A stretch of 64,000 bases of DNA from Amaurobius ferox (GCA_951213105.1 OX578145.1:120695524-120759523), one strand, 5' to 3'. Numbered from the stretch's first letter, positions 1-11,420 are shown. The notes: generated from the sequence alone by a model not told the origin. Numbers and translations are program-made.

Positions 1-2697
1 ATCAGGACAACTCTTAACATAATTTAAAATTTGAACATACATCCTAGGCCAATAAAAGTGTTGCTGAATTTTTCTCAAAGTCCTTCTAAAACCACCATGT
101 CCTGCAGTGATCGAATCATGACAATAATTTAGAATATCAGAGATCAAATTTTGTGGAACAACAATACGCTCTTTTCTTTGATATTTTAATTTAGGTTTTC
201 TATTAGTACAATATAATACATCATCTTTTAAGAAAAACATTAAATTTTTAGGGAATGGGTCAATATTTTTATCTAAGCATGAGCCAATTCTTATACAATT
301 AGGGTCAGAATTTTGAGAATTACGTACTCTTAAAAGAAGGTTTGTATCAACATCCAGGTCTATAGTGTTTACGTTTGCATTATTTACACATCTAGATAGA
401 TAATCAGCTGTTAAATTTAGGCGACCAGGTTTATGAATAATTTTGTAATTAAACTGGGTCATGGACATTATCCATCGTGCTATCCTAGAAGTGGGGTCTT
501 TTAATTTCAAAACATTTGAAAGGGAGGCCTGATCACAATAAACTGTAAAATGTTTTCCCAAAAGGTATTGCTTAAAATAGGATGTTGCCCAGACAACTCC
601 TAAAGTCTCTTTCTCGACTGTGCTATAGTTTATTTCTGCATCTTTTAGTTTTTTACTAGCATAAGCAATAGGGTGCAAAAATCCATCCTCTCCTTCTTGA
701 CAGAGAACTGCTCCAAGAGCAAGATTTGATGCATCGGTACATACCGAAAATGGTTTTGAAAAATCAGGGAGATGTAAAATGGGTTCTTTAAGTAATTCGG
801 ATTTTAAGGTTTGATAAGAATTTTCTGCTTCAGGGGTCCAAGAGAATTTAATATTTTGCTTAGTTAAATTAGTTAAGGGAAGAGCTTTTAAGGAGTAATT
901 TTCAATAAATTTTCTGTAGAAGCCAGTTAATCCTAAAAATTGGCGAATTTGTTTTTTAGAGGTGGGTTTTTGAAAATTTTTAACAGTTTTTAAATTTGAG
1001 GGGCCAGGTTGGACAATACCTTCAGAAACTTGAAAACCTAAATAATTTATTGAAGATTTTAAAAAATTGCATTTACTTGGCTTTAAACATAATTTATGTT
1101 GAGATAATCTATCAAATACTACCTTTAATTTCATTAAGTGTTCCTCAAAGGTTCTAGATGCAATAACAATATCATCTATGTAAATAGAAATTTGTAAAGG
1201 GGAAAGCTTAGCTAGGACGATGGACATAAGTCGTTGAAAGGAGCTGGGGGCATTTTTCAAACCAAAAGGGACTCTTTTCCATTCATAGTGGCCAAAAGGT
1301 GTAGAAAAGCCACATTTGTGTGTGTCGTCTGGGTGCAATTTCATTTGATAAAATCCAGATGTTAAGTCTAATGTAGAAAAATATTTCGCACCACTTAAAC
1401 TATCAATCAATTCAGTGATATTTGGCAGTGGAAAAATATCATCAATAGTTTTATCATTTTATTTTCTAAAATCTGTTACTAATCTTAATGTTCCATCTGC
1501 CTTTTTAACAAACAGTACAGGTGCGGAGAATGGTGAATCACTTTCTTGTATAATATCATTCTCAAGAAGTTCATTAATTTGTCTATCTAATTCATCTCTT
1601 ACATGATAAGGAACTCTATAAGGTTTCTGTTTAACAGGAATATCATCTTTTAAGTTAATGTTATGAAAAACTGTATCACACCCCTTTAAATCTGGAATAG
1701 AATTAGCAAAAATATGTTTATAATCATTAATTAAACTCTCTATTTGTCTTTTTTCATTATAGTCTAAGTGTGAAAGATCAAAATTTCCTCCCCAAACATC
1801 AAAATTATCACCACTCTCTGCACTTGACTCAGTAATATTGTTAACTGAAAAAGAAGATACTACTGTGATAGGAGCAATTTTTGCTAAATTTGAATGCTTA
1901 TTTATGTGCAACTCATCAGTTGACAAATTCAATACTTTTACATTATATATATTAGATCTAGATACATTATTTACTGATCTAGCGACCAGAATTTTACTGT
2001 TGTTTAAAGGCTCAATCATCACAGTAGGTGAATTAAATTTAACAATCTCTTTTAATTTTAGTTGTATGAAAGCCTCCGATAGAGGAGGAATTGTGTATTT
2101 CTTAAGTGCATAGCACAAATTATCCCTATATTTTTCAGAATTCAAAGTATTTTCTCTGTTAATTTCATAATTATTAAAGAATTGAGTTGTATCAGATAAT
2201 AAAAATGGTACAGATTCATCCTTAATTGCAAAAGGCACAGTTACAATATTATTGTATAAAACATTATTACTAAAATCTATTGACATCTTATAACCCTTTA
2301 AAAATTTCACACCAAGTATTGCTGAATAATTACAAGAATCACAGTCCATAATATAAAAATCAACATTAAATATTTTGTTATTTAAATGTAAATTAATATT
2401 TAATTTCCTGGAAACTTTTATAATATCACTAGAGATGCCTTTTAAATTTATATTACACTTTGTTAATTGACTGTCAGGTATATTTAAATGAGATAATACA
2501 TTTGTAAACAACACATTAATAGAAGCACCAGAATCAATAAGTATAGGAATATCAACATTATTTATCATACCAGAAATCACTGGTAGAGACAAATTCTGTA
2601 ATGAAATCAAATTTGAATTTTGCACCACTGGTAACACCCCAAGGGCCTCAGAAGGTAAGTTGGAGTGAAAACTCCCTTCACCCTTACTTAGTTTAAA
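1..2697 (-). pseudogene. pol: Gypsy-1 Pol: protease, RT, RNase H, partial integrase; one nonsense codon
   Basis: The reading frame opens at the slippery heptamer. It contains an aspartic protease (LIDSGAS), then reverse transcriptase beginning near PYRVPYHVRDELDRQ. At 1459-1461 a TAA replaces the codon after VTDFRK; a single T-to-A change from TTA (Leu) would explain it. The same frame continues open to the window edge. It carries the RT motifs VPFGLKNAP and the catalytic YIDD (about 1171-1182), RNase H with CTDAS and the downstream E and D residues (ADYLSR), and the start of the integrase zinc finger (H...H, first Cys). All visible catalytic residues are kept, so the break looks recent. Integrase core and 3' LTR are outside the window. 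Confidence 0.88.
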
Positions 2698-4133
2698 TTC
2701 TGTTTTTCACTGTCATTTTTATCACTCCTAGGTGTATAAAAAGTGTTGTAACTCATTTTAGGTTTAGTTTCATTTATGTCAGGCTGAAAGCTTTGATTTG
2801 GCTGATGGTAAAAAAATTGAGTAGGTTGTTGAAATCCCTGCGTTTGTTGTGGAAAATAATTATATGGATAGTTTTGTGAAGGTTGTGGAAAAGAAAAAGG
2901 TTGTTGATACATTCGAGTAGGCAGAGACCCAGAATTTCTGTTGAACCTGTGTGATTGAGGAAATTTCCTACAATCCACACTTATGTGACCTAATAGACCA
3001 CATGAAAAACACCTTCGGCTATCCTTTGTCACTCTAGTTTGAGGCAGCTGTGGTTTGGTGTTAATCTGAGTTTGCAACTCAGCAAGCCTTTTAGTGAGGT
3101 TCTCTACCTCCATTCTATTTCTCTTAAGCTCATCATGGAGCTGCTTATTTTCAGATTCTCCAAGACTCATCACATATTGGGGGTCATCCCCATGTTGCTT
3201 GCTCCACACCTCTTCCTCCGCCACAGCATGCCTTTTTGCAGAGTCAAAACTCTTGTGGTTTTGAGGTAGGATTAGCCGTTTGAAATGAGGCTTCAAGCCT
3301 TCAATGAAAACCGAGCACAAGACATCAAGTCTTTGCTGGTTTGCCACTCTGTCATTCAGTAAGGCAGGTGAAACAGTTTTATATGAGGAAGCCTCAACTC
3401 TGGCAGCAAACTGACGCACAGATTCATTTGGTCTCTGATAACTTTGCAAAAATGCTCTCAAGTTACTGTGTAAACATTCTATTGAGGAAAATCTGTCGCG
3501 TAAAGCTTTAAGAATTTGAGAGAAAGATTTCTCTTCTTTTAACTTAGGATTATCTCTAATAAATCTTGCAGCTATGCCTGACAGTTTTAACTTTAAAACT
3601 AAGAGCTTGTCTGACTCAGACCAATTTGCATGGTCAGCTAACATTTTAATTCTATCTATGTAATCCTCCAATGGGAGGCCAGATTCCTCTCCTGAAAATA
3701 CTGGGATTGAATCTAAAAAGTCTCCTATTGAAGAGACTGTTTTAAAATTACTCATTACATTACATTTAGAAGAATCTATTTTTAATCCCTGTTCATTTAA
3801 GTCATATTGTTTACTATTAACATTTGAATCAATATTTTTGTTACCAACAGAATTTACATTATCAGAGGTTACCTCAATGTTTATTTTAGAAGGTAAATTT
3901 CTTTCCAATAAGGATAGCCAAGTTTTCTTGGTACTAGCAACCTGACTTCTGGGAATTAAATCCCAATCTTTACCATCATTTGAATTAGTAAGAAATGAAG
4001 GAAATGGCTCTTTACCAACAGAGAACATAGCATATAATAAAGTTTCAAAAGGCTTATCTTTAGAGCCATCTCCAGTTTCATCTGACCCAAATACAGAAAT
4101 ATACATACAGTTACTTTCTCTAACATCATCCAT
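2688..4133 (-). CDS. gag: Gypsy-1 Gag with an N-terminal AsnRS-like domain
   Basis: This 481-residue protein would build the virus-like particle of the element. Residues about 9-75 carry YISVFGSDETGDGSKDKPF and, further on, VGKEPFP, followed by a KKTW motif. That order and spacing is the one I know from the N-terminal appended (UNE-N) domain of cytosolic asparaginyl-tRNA synthetase. Residues about 130-310 are a typical retrotransposon capsid region (PVFSGEE, then the NPKL/RDRFS segment). A CCHC zinc knuckle CFSCGLLGHISVDC lies near residue 375, and the C-terminus is rich in Q, P and F. A short polar linker joins the first two parts. The frame is open throughout. It ends at UUUAAAC-UAA, where a -1 shift leads into pol. 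ATG 4133 is the first in-frame start and includes the whole AsnRS-like part. Confidence 0.92.
   Translation of the reverse strand: MDDVRESNCMYISVFGSDETGDGSKDKPFETLLYAMFSVGKEPFPSFLTNSNDGKDWDLIPRSQVASTKKTWLSLLERNLPSKINIEVTSDNVNSVGNKNIDSNVNSKQYDLNEQGLKIDSSKCNVMSNFKTVSSIGDFLDSIPVFSGEESGLPLEDYIDRIKMLADHANWSESDKLLVLKLKLSGIAARFIRDNPKLKEEKSFSQILKALRDRFSSIECLHSNLRAFLQSYQRPNESVRQFAARVEASSYKTVSPALLNDRVANQQRLDVLCSVFIEGLKPHFKRLILPQNHKSFDSAKRHAVAEEEVWSKQHGDDPQYVMSLGESENKQLHDELKRNRMEVENLTKRLAELQTQINTKPQLPQTRVTKDSRRCFSCGLLGHISVDCRKFPQSHRFNRNSGSLPTRMYQQPFSFPQPSQNYPYNYFPQQTQGFQQPTQFFYHQPNQSFQPDINETKPKMSYNTFYTPRSDKNDSEKQNLN
2691..2697 (-). promoter_or_regulatory. -1 ribosomal frameshift site, Gypsy-1 gag/pol
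   Basis: In the gag frame the last codons are AAT TTA AAC TAA, so the heptamer U UUA AAC sits in exactly the zero-frame register needed for tandem -1 slippage, directly before the gag stop. The -1 frame (TTT AAA CTA...) is open and runs into the protease. After a 7-nt spacer, minus 2683-2677 (GGGTGAA) can pair with 2669-2663 (TTCACTC, one G-U) to form a hairpin with a 7-nt loop. Confidence 0.75.
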
Positions 4134-4200
4134 AATTGCAATACAATTGAAAGTTTAATACTATTAATAAATATTATAAAACATGAGAGCAATTTCTAGA

Positions 4201-4216
4201 CTGGTACACGGCACCA
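4201..4216 (-). other. Primer binding site of Gypsy-1, tRNA-His-like
   Basis: Minus strand reads TGGTGCCGTGTACCAG. The first ten bases match the complement of the 3' end of metazoan tRNA-His (CACGGCACCA), and the last five also match if one extra T is allowed. It lies just downstream of the LTR and 67 nt before the gag start. The tRNA assignment is from memory of insect tRNA-His, not from a search. Confidence 0.6.
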
Positions 4217-4223
4217 AAACTAC

Positions 4224-5764
4224 TGTTGTGTTTGACAGATAGAATAAAACCTGCTGTGTTTAAAAAAGATACATGAAGACATAATATTTAGTTTAAAGAA
4301 AATTAGTTTATTAAATTGTAACTTCAATTATTTCAAATTAACAAATACAAAAAACACTGCTCACAGGCAGGCAACTCAGGAAGAATTAACATTAGAATTT
4401 TACACATTAGAATTTTAGAATTTATCAACTTGGTTAAAATTAAGGAATTAGCATAAAACTTTACTCAAAACAATCTATTTTAAATTCCATCAAAAAATCA
4501 TTAACAAAAATATTAAATTTAAATAATTTTAGAATTTAACCCAGGCTCTTAAAAAATTATGAAGGTTTAGAAATTTGCTCTCAGAATAAAGTTTTAGAAT
4601 TTTAATTTTACAGAATAAAATTTAATTAAATACATTAAAAAAAATATTGAGAAATCATATTCAGAATTAAAGAAATTAAGGGTTTAAATAAAACATCAGT
4701 ATTCACCCGGATGGGCCGCCAGACAGGGGGAAAGTTCCAATCATTGGAGCTGCACAGATTTTGGAAAAAAAAACTGGTCTTCGGGAAATCACCAAACTTG
4801 AAACAGGAGAGGATTCAGCACTTTTGAAAAACATCAGCAGAGGCCTAACAACCACATCTGGAACGCTAGGATTTTCTCAAAACTCGGACGTCATCGTCAG
4901 ACGCTTCATTCACATAACTCGCAAAAGGAATTTCACCATACACTTTTCTGGAGAGTTACGTCGCGAATTACGCGAAAAAGCTTGAAAAATGCATAATTTA
5001 AATTAAAACAACTAATGAAAAAAAAAGAATAACGCAAAGAACTTAACGTTCCATTAAAAACTCGCGTGGAACATAAGTTCCATTCGAAAATAAACAACGC
5101 GCTTCTCGCGCTAACCACAACGAAGGATTTCAACAAAAAACTGAAACTGAAAAGTTCTGCGCGCGTATTTATACTTGCGGCAAAAGGGCGAGTTTAGATA
5201 AACGGCAGCAATTAAAATTCGCTTACCGAAATTAGAATTGCCAAAACAATACTCTTAATTCCGAGAGCAGACGATCCGAAAAAAAACGCGAACCAATTAA
5301 AAAAATCCCAAATTCCAAAGGGGCGCGAAAAACGCTTAGGTGGCGCCTTTAATCGCAGTAAAAAGCCCGCAAAACAGAATTCCGAAAATGGCCGCAACTG
5401 AAATTTTTGAATTACAGTGAGACATGGAAATAACTTGAAACTGTAGAACAAACGGAATTTCTAACCAAAATGGGAAAATGAGACATCAAATTAAAGGGAA
5501 TTTTAAGGGGAATCAAATAAATAAATAATTTTTAAAATTTACAAATCAAAAGTAATATTAATTTAAGGAATGGAACATTTTTAACTAAGAATATTATAAA
5601 GAAAATTAATTTAGATGATTAAAAATATTCTAATTAAAGAATAAATGAAAAAGCCAATAAATATTATTTAAATATTACCAAATTAAGAATATTGAGCCAG
5701 GGAAAAAGAAATAAAAGTAAATTTTCAAACCTCCAAATTACCTAAATTCTAAAGCAACCCAACA
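4224..5764 (-). repeat. 5' LTR of Gypsy-1 (about 1541 bp)
   Basis: On the minus strand the segment begins TGTTGGG at 5764 and ends ...CACAACA at 4224, giving a 5-bp inverted terminal repeat TGTTG/CAACA. The right boundary coincides with the point where HINE-C homology stops, and the left boundary lies 7 nt before the primer binding site. The middle (about 4700-5450) is richer in G+C than the surroundings and holds the core promoter. A possible poly(A) signal AATAAA (minus) is at 4307-4312. The second LTR is outside the window, so the boundaries rest on these internal cues only. Confidence 0.65.
5140..5173 (-). promoter_or_regulatory. LTR core promoter of Gypsy-1: TATA box plus initiators
   Basis: Minus strand TATAAATA occupies 5173-5166. 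Two overlapping arthropod-type initiators TCAGTT follow; their A residues (5148 and 5142) lie 25 and 31 nt downstream of the first T of the TATA box. The second spacing is canonical. This predicts the U3/R boundary and the start of the genomic RNA of Gypsy-1. Confidence 0.6.
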
Positions 5765-6506
5765 CATTTACATACTGAAACAACGCAATTTCAATATATT
5801 TGAGTTTAAATGCTCATCCAAATTTGATTATTTCTACAACGAAGCTTATTTTTCACCTATGTAAAATGTAAACAGCAAAATATGTAGAATTAGTTGTATT
5901 AGAATTGCTGTATTTCTTTAACACAGAATCATTTAGTTCATGGAGTCTCCGTAGCTGATATGAATGAAATATTCATTGATTTTATAAAGAGAAGGACGAT
6001 TTTTTTCGATGAAGTTTTACGCATAGAGTTTAATACCTTGTAGCTCCATGGTCTTAATTTTTAAATAAAATAAATTATTATAGTATTGTGATGAATGACA
6101 TGAATGGGAAAATGTTATGAATGAAATGCGGCTTTTATAGAGAGAGCCAGGCGTGTTATTTTTTCTATGACGTCATTTGAATGAATTTCAGTTGTTTTCA
6201 ATGGAGTTTTCAAATATAATAAATTACCGTAGTATTATGATAATTCTAAAATTATTACCGAGGAATGTATCACATTTTAGAGATGTTTAAACCAGGCAAT
6301 TTATATTTCAATGCCGTCATTTGAATGAAGTTCATTTTTTTCTATGAAGGTTTAAGTTTTCAAATATAATAAATTAATGTAATATTGTGATAAGTTTTAA
6401 AATATTACCGAGGAATGTATTGCATTTTAGACATGTTTAAATGAAATCGCATTGAAGTTGGAAAGTGTTTCATAATCAATGCTTTAAGCATGATTGATCT
6501 TTCTTG
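5765..6506 (-). mobile_element. HINE-C copy, 3' part missing (interrupted by Gypsy-1)
   Basis: Minus strand starts with CAAGAAAGATCAATC and the 5' hairpin around AATCA...TGATT, followed by the subterminal repeat and body shared with the copy at 59740. Homology stops at the Gypsy-1 LTR. The microsatellite and 3' hairpin are therefore presumably beyond the left edge. Confidence 0.7.
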
Positions 6507-6840
6507 TCTGTTCTCACATTAGTTGCCGATTTTGATTTCACGAATGAAGGTTGCGCTATTTGTGTGTCCTCACGTAAAAAGGCTGTACTTTTTTTTTTTT
6601 GCTCCGAAATCTTTCAAATTTTTGTGTTGTATGCTGTTTTTAGCAAAGTTATTTTAATTTTATTACAAAAGAACTCAGTATTATAAAATTCGCGTTGTAT
6701 AAAAGGAATCCCATACGGTGTCGTGAAGCCAGGTGTCAGAGACAGAAAAAAAAACCGGTGAAAGTTAACCAATGGGAATATAAATTCAAAATTTTACTTT
6801 TATAAACCCTATAGTTATATGATGCAAATTGAATTTGCAT
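6507..6840. other. Unassigned spacer
   Basis: AT-rich, no open frame of interest, no repeat that I recognise. Contains a T-homopolymer near 6590. Confidence 0.4.
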
Positions 6841-7138
6841 GGGGGTGGGACAGCCCAGTCATTAGCGCGCGGTAATCGCACTCGGACAACCCGTGTCCGA
6901 TTCCCGCCTCTGCCCAAACTGTCCCCGTATTTACGCGGAGTACGGGCACGTTAAATACATGGGTCCGTAAGTTCTTCCGAGAGGTTGGCTGTAGGGAAAG
7001 GAAGGTACGGTCCCTCTGAATGCCATCCAAACTGACTTCCTGTTTAAATTGGATGACACTTCCTGCTGTCCAAACAGGTGCCTTACACCTTCGGGTAGGT
7101 CGGACGGTTTAGATCGAAGAAGACGGTTAGATCGAGAA
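6841..7138 (+). mobile_element. tRNA-derived SINE (SINE-1 family)
   Basis: The head (GGGGGTGGGACAGCCC, then CAGTCATTAGCGCG) has the layout of a pol III box A. About 40 nt later comes a degenerate box B, GTGTCCGATTCC. The body shares ACGCGGAGTACG, GGGTCCGTAAGT and CCGAGAGGTTGG with the better preserved minus-strand copy at 7765-8054, and both end in a tail containing GTCGGACGG. G+C is much higher than in the flanks. No clear target duplication. Confidence 0.7.
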
Positions 7139-7291
7139 ATTTGGCATGCAAACATAGTTCTTTATAATTGGGAAGATTACAGTGAAGCCATTTCTGCTGT
7201 ATAACAGATCATTACATGAGTACTCAGCTATTACCGTAGTGGAGAATATCTTCATTCAATAAGTGGGGAGAAAGGTTTAGTTAAGCCCCCG

Positions 7292-8540
7292 TTTTAACAC
7301 TTTCCAACATAGTTGAAAAGTGTTTATCAATTTGTTCATTCTGCCTGCCTGTCTGTCAGTTCTCACGATAACTGCCTTAAAAATGACTTTATCAAAATGA
7401 AATTTTAGTATGTTGTTGAGATGATCTGTGGGACATATGGGAATGTAAATGAATAATATCACCCAATCGCTTTTGGATTGAACCCGGGTTGAAAAAGTTA
7501 AATACATAGAACCCTGTGGAACCTAATTTTTCAAACAAATTTTAAACGAACTTAAAAGTCACAGATTGCTTCGAAAATTTTAGGAAATATTCAAATTATT
7601 TCATACAATATATAAAAAAAATTTCAGCAAAATATGTTTGGTAGTTTTCTAAACAAAAATTAAAGCAATTACAGTCCTATTATATGAAGAGATCACGTGA
7701 CAAACTTCAAAATAAAATATGGCATTCATCTTTTTTTTTCCCCAGTGTCAAAGTCGTGATTTTTCTCCTTCTTCGACCCAGACCGTCCGACCTACCAGAA
7801 AGGTATAGTGTATTTGTTTGGATGGCCGGGAAGAGCCACATAATTTAGACCGTAACCCAGGAGGGGAGGCATTCACAGGGACCGTACCATCCTTCCCCTA
7901 CCACCAACCTCTCGGAAGGACTTACGGACCAACTTGTTTAACGTGATCGTACTCCGCGTGAACGCGGCGGCAGTTTTGGCATTAGCGGGAATCAAACCCG
8001 AGCCGTCCGAGTGTAATTCCCGCGCGCTAACCACTGGGTTGCCGCGCCCCCAAATCGTGATTTTTAAAGTTATTTTAAATTTATATTTAGTGTTGCATCC
8101 GTACTAAAACCGCTTTATTGTTGCGTATTTTCTGTGCATCTATATTTTGTGCCAACGCAATTACAATATTTTTGAACATCAAACTTTGATTATTTCTACA
8201 ACGAAGCCTATTGAATGCTGAATGTAAACAAGCGATTGTAAAATGAGTTGTATAAGAATTGCTGAATTTTCTTCGGGCAAAATTATTTAGCTCTGGAGTC
8301 TGGAATAAAAGTGATATGAATGAAATATTCATTGCTTTTTACATAGCGAGCCAGACGATTTTCATTTCGATGACGTACATCATTTGAACAAAATTCATTC
8401 TTTCGATGAAGTTTTAAGTTGTGATAATTTAAAATATATCAGCGTTGAATGTATCGCATTTTAGAGATGTTTAAATAAAATTGCATTTCAGTTAGAACGT
8501 GTTTCATAATCAATGCTTTATGCATGGTTAATCTTTCTTG
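7292..8540 (-). mobile_element. HINE-C copy, full ends, carrying a nested SINE
   Basis: Minus 5' end CAAGAAAGATTAACC at 8540. The 3' end is a hairpin, AACACTTT.CAAC...GTTG.AAAGTGTT, closing with TTAAAA at 7292, and next to it lies a short TCTG-type microsatellite. The motif AACCCGGGTTC is present, as in all long copies. A SINE is inserted at 7765-8054. Confidence 0.75.
7765..8054 (-). mobile_element. tRNA-derived SINE (SINE-1) with target duplication
   Basis: Minus strand head GGGCGCGGCAACCCAGTGGTTAGC (box A: about GGCAACCCAGTGGTTAGC), then box B-like GGGTTTGATTCCC. The body is shared with 6841-7138. It is flanked by a perfect 11-bp duplication TCGTGATTTTT (7754-7764 and 8055-8065), which proves insertion into the HINE-C copy by target-primed integration. 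Confidence 0.85.
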
Positions 8541-9459
8541 TTTATATTTTTATTAGAAATGTGACCGCTTCTGACTAAAAATGAGTGTGTTTGAAATGTA
8601 TTCAATAGCAATTGTTTTTTCATTTTATTTTATTGGATTCTTGAAAGAGGTAGACGACGTGAATATTTTTGGTAAACTTATTTTACTCCAATCCTAAGCA
8701 CATATCGATGTGAGGGGCATGTATGCGGCCGCAGTCGATTGTATTCAGAAGGAAAATACATTTTTGTTTTGTTACGAAGGAAAAAAGCATATATTTTTCC
8801 TTCTTTTATCATTAACTGTGACTGTTAAATAAATCTACTCTGTTTGTTAGGAAAGAGTCTGTACGATTTTTATTTTTTCGTGCTCCTAATTTTGTGAAGT
8901 TTTTCGAAAGTTTTACTTGGTGCATAATTCAATTGTTAAAACCGTAAAAATATAAGTGTCTATCTCAAATATAGTTTTGATTAGCTTTTGTTTTTAATTG
9001 AATATGTCTGATTAATATATATCTTTAATTTAATATCGATATCTTTAATTCAATTTGCCTTATAAGAAAAACCGGATTTTTAATCAGAAGATATTTTTTC
9101 TTTAATTTAAACCTCAGGCGTATTATTTTTTTCTTCGAAGTTATTCCAAGAGTAGCAGTATTTTAGGTAGTTGAACAGCATGGGTTATAATTCTTAATGC
9201 TTCGTGGAATTTGTCCGATTAGATTTCCTCGTCCAATTACATGGATAGACTAGTATAATTTGGACCTCAGTGAATTTTAACCTTAAGTAGTTTCCTTTTT
9301 AATAAAAATGTGGGCATAAATAATTTGGATTGAAACCTGTTATATAATTAATTTCTATTTTCATAAGTTTCACTGCTTTATTAAATTTAGTCATAGATAT
9401 TTTTGTTTACTATCTCATTGCATAAAATGAGAATCTTGGAAAAGTAAATGTAATTCATT
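8541..9459. other. Unassigned AT-rich stretch
   Basis: No recognisable gene or repeat. Homopolymer A/T runs only. Confidence 0.4.
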
Positions 9460-9476
9460 ATTTATATCATTATTAT

Positions 9477-9713
9477 TATTTTTTTTTCAAATGGCCAGGC
9501 ACTAGACTTTCATCATTCGCCTTTGTCAGCGGTCAGAACGTGAACCATTTAGCCGTCTTAGGACGTTGCCCCAGGCGCACCAGAGGGGGTGGCGGAACAC
9601 ACTGCGCCCACAACACAAACATCCATGCCTTACGTGGGACTCGAACCCACAACGCGACGGTCTAGCGATTGCTGTGGAAATGCCCGCCTTGACCACTCGA
9701 CCACTGGGTCAGC
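9477..9713 (-). mobile_element. tRNA-Ser-like SINE (SINE-2) with 17-bp target duplication
   Basis: Minus strand starts CCCAGTGGTCGAGTGGTCAAGGC, which has the box A form of tRNA-Ser (GTGGCCGAGTGGTTAAGGC). Box B GGGTTCGAGTCCCAC follows. The body ends in an A-run (T-run on plus near 9480). The flanks ATTTATATCATTATTAT at 9460-9476 and 9714-9730 are identical, giving a 17-bp target duplication and exact ends. Confidence 0.9.
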
Positions 9714-9830
9714 ATTTATATCATTATTATCAAGTTGATTTAAGAATACCAAAAGCAGCAGAAAGAAGATGTATGGTATACTTTTTAACACTTTACAACA
9801 AAGTTGAAAAGTGTTTATGACTTTGTTCAT

Positions 9831-9888
<58 letters not shown>
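9831..9888 (+). repeat. (TCTG)n microsatellite
   Basis: About 14 perfect tetranucleotide units, positioned next to the 3' hairpin of HINE-C, where every full copy of the family has a TCTG/CAGA tract. Confidence 0.97.
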
Positions 9889-10595
9889 CGTTAGCACGAT
9901 AACTGCCGTAAAAATGAGTTTATCAAAATGAAATTTTAGTATGTTGTTCAGACGGTCTGTAGGACCTATGGGAATATAAATAAATAATATCACCCAATTA
10001 GTTTTTTATTGAACCCGGGTTGAAAAAATGAAATACATTGAACCCTATGGGACCTAATTTTTCAAACATTTTTTAAGTAAATTTAAAATTCACGAATTGC
10101 TTCGAAATTTTTAGGAAATATTCACATTATCCCATAGAATATATAAAAAAAAATTCAGTAAAATATGTTAAGTAGTTTTTTAATTAAAAAAATTATTTAA
10201 TATAGGGAAAAAAACAAATTCAATTAAATTCTGACTTTGGGATATCTTCCAGAAAGAAAAGAGAGAGATATTATATAATAAATATCTCCCCATTTGTTTA
10301 AACGTTTTGCATATGGGAGTGGCTTCATATTTTAAAACAAATTTGGTAGATAACAATTTTTCATTTTTTTTAAATTTTATATAACTCTTCATGATAAATT
10401 TAATTGATGGCATTTTAAATGCACTTTCCTACGTCCTAGAGAGTTAAAATTTGGTACACAGCTTAAATTTGTTGAACATTTTATTCGACAAAAATTTGAT
10501 GGATCTTTATATATAGATCATACATTTTTTTCGAAATGGCCTGAAAATAATCCCCGTTCACTTCTATAAATCATTGGTGTAATATTGTTAAAAAT

Positions 10596-11420
10596 TCTGA
10601 TGTGGACAGCACATGTCTTTCTCTGCAGACTCATATTCGTTCTCTTTATTTATTCAATGATAATTTGAGTTTATCTGCATAACATAAGTATTTTAAATGA
10701 CATTGAATTTACACGTTAAACTTAAATTTGGTTCTCATTTGATAGCTAGACTTATTGTCAAAGGTGGCGTAGCGAAAACGCGAAAAAACTAGAATATCTC
10801 AAGAACGGCTAGTCCTAGAGTAATGGGGTTAGTCTTATTCTTTTTGTTGTCAAAAATCACATATAATATAGGAATTTAATTGATATAATTGAGCACACGT
10901 AGTCTTTTATTTTTATATATAACGATTTTTGCTGGCCATTTCGCAAAAATAGCCCGTTCCTTTTTCCCGAATCGTAGTAGAATAACCTACAAATGATTTA
11001 TATACAAAATTTTGTTAAATTTGGTATATAAATCACTTGTAGGTTATTGAAATATTATACTCCAAATTTTGTTAAATTTGGTTCATTAGTTTTTAGCTAG
11101 AGTGGATAAAGGCAATTTCTGCGGCCATTTCGCAAAGAAGGCAGATTCTTTTATTACGAATCGTACTATAATCTAATGAACATCAGGATTTCCCACAAAA
11201 AACATACCTACCAAATTGTATGAAATTCGGTCCATTAGTTTTTCAATTAGAGTGGATGTAATATCCACACAGACACACAGAAACATACACAGATACACCC
11301 TTACACACACAGACGTCTTCCTAAAAGTAGTTTTTTCGTGTTCTAGAAGTCCCAAAACGTGTAGATACTTTGAAAATTCGAGTTCCGATCTTCGGCACGA
11401 TTCCAATACTTTGAGTACAT
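10596..11420 (+). mobile_element. HINE-B copy with decayed 3' hairpin, nested in HINE-C
   Basis: Starts TCTGATGTGGACAGCACATG followed by CTTTCTCTGCAGAC. The body has AATATCTCAAGAACGGCTAG and AAATTCGGTCCATTAG. A CACA/CAGA tract and GATTCCAATACTTT follow, but the usual closing GCAGGGAAAGTA arm is lost. Confidence 0.75.

Larger units (their letters stand above)
1..5764 (-). mobile_element. Gypsy-1: Ty3/Gypsy LTR retrotransposon, 3' part cut by window edge
   Basis: Reading on the minus strand from 5764 the order is 5' LTR, tRNA-type primer binding site, gag, then pol (protease, reverse transcriptase, RNase H, start of integrase), which is the Ty3/Gypsy order. The rest of integrase and the 3' LTR lie beyond the left edge, so target duplication and LTR divergence cannot be read. 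The element seems to have landed inside a HINE-C copy: that copy is recognisable from 5765 upward and breaks exactly where the LTR begins with TGTTG. One nonsense codon interrupts pol, so this copy is probably not autonomous, although gag is intact. Confidence 0.9.

Noticed and set aside
9630..9713. A tRNA-Ser gene
   Set aside because: It is the head of a SINE with a 17-bp target duplication, and the fold lacks proper acceptor pairing.
9831..9888. CRISPR-like or regulatory repeat array
   Set aside because: A plain TCTG microsatellite at the fixed place in HINE-C. No spacers.
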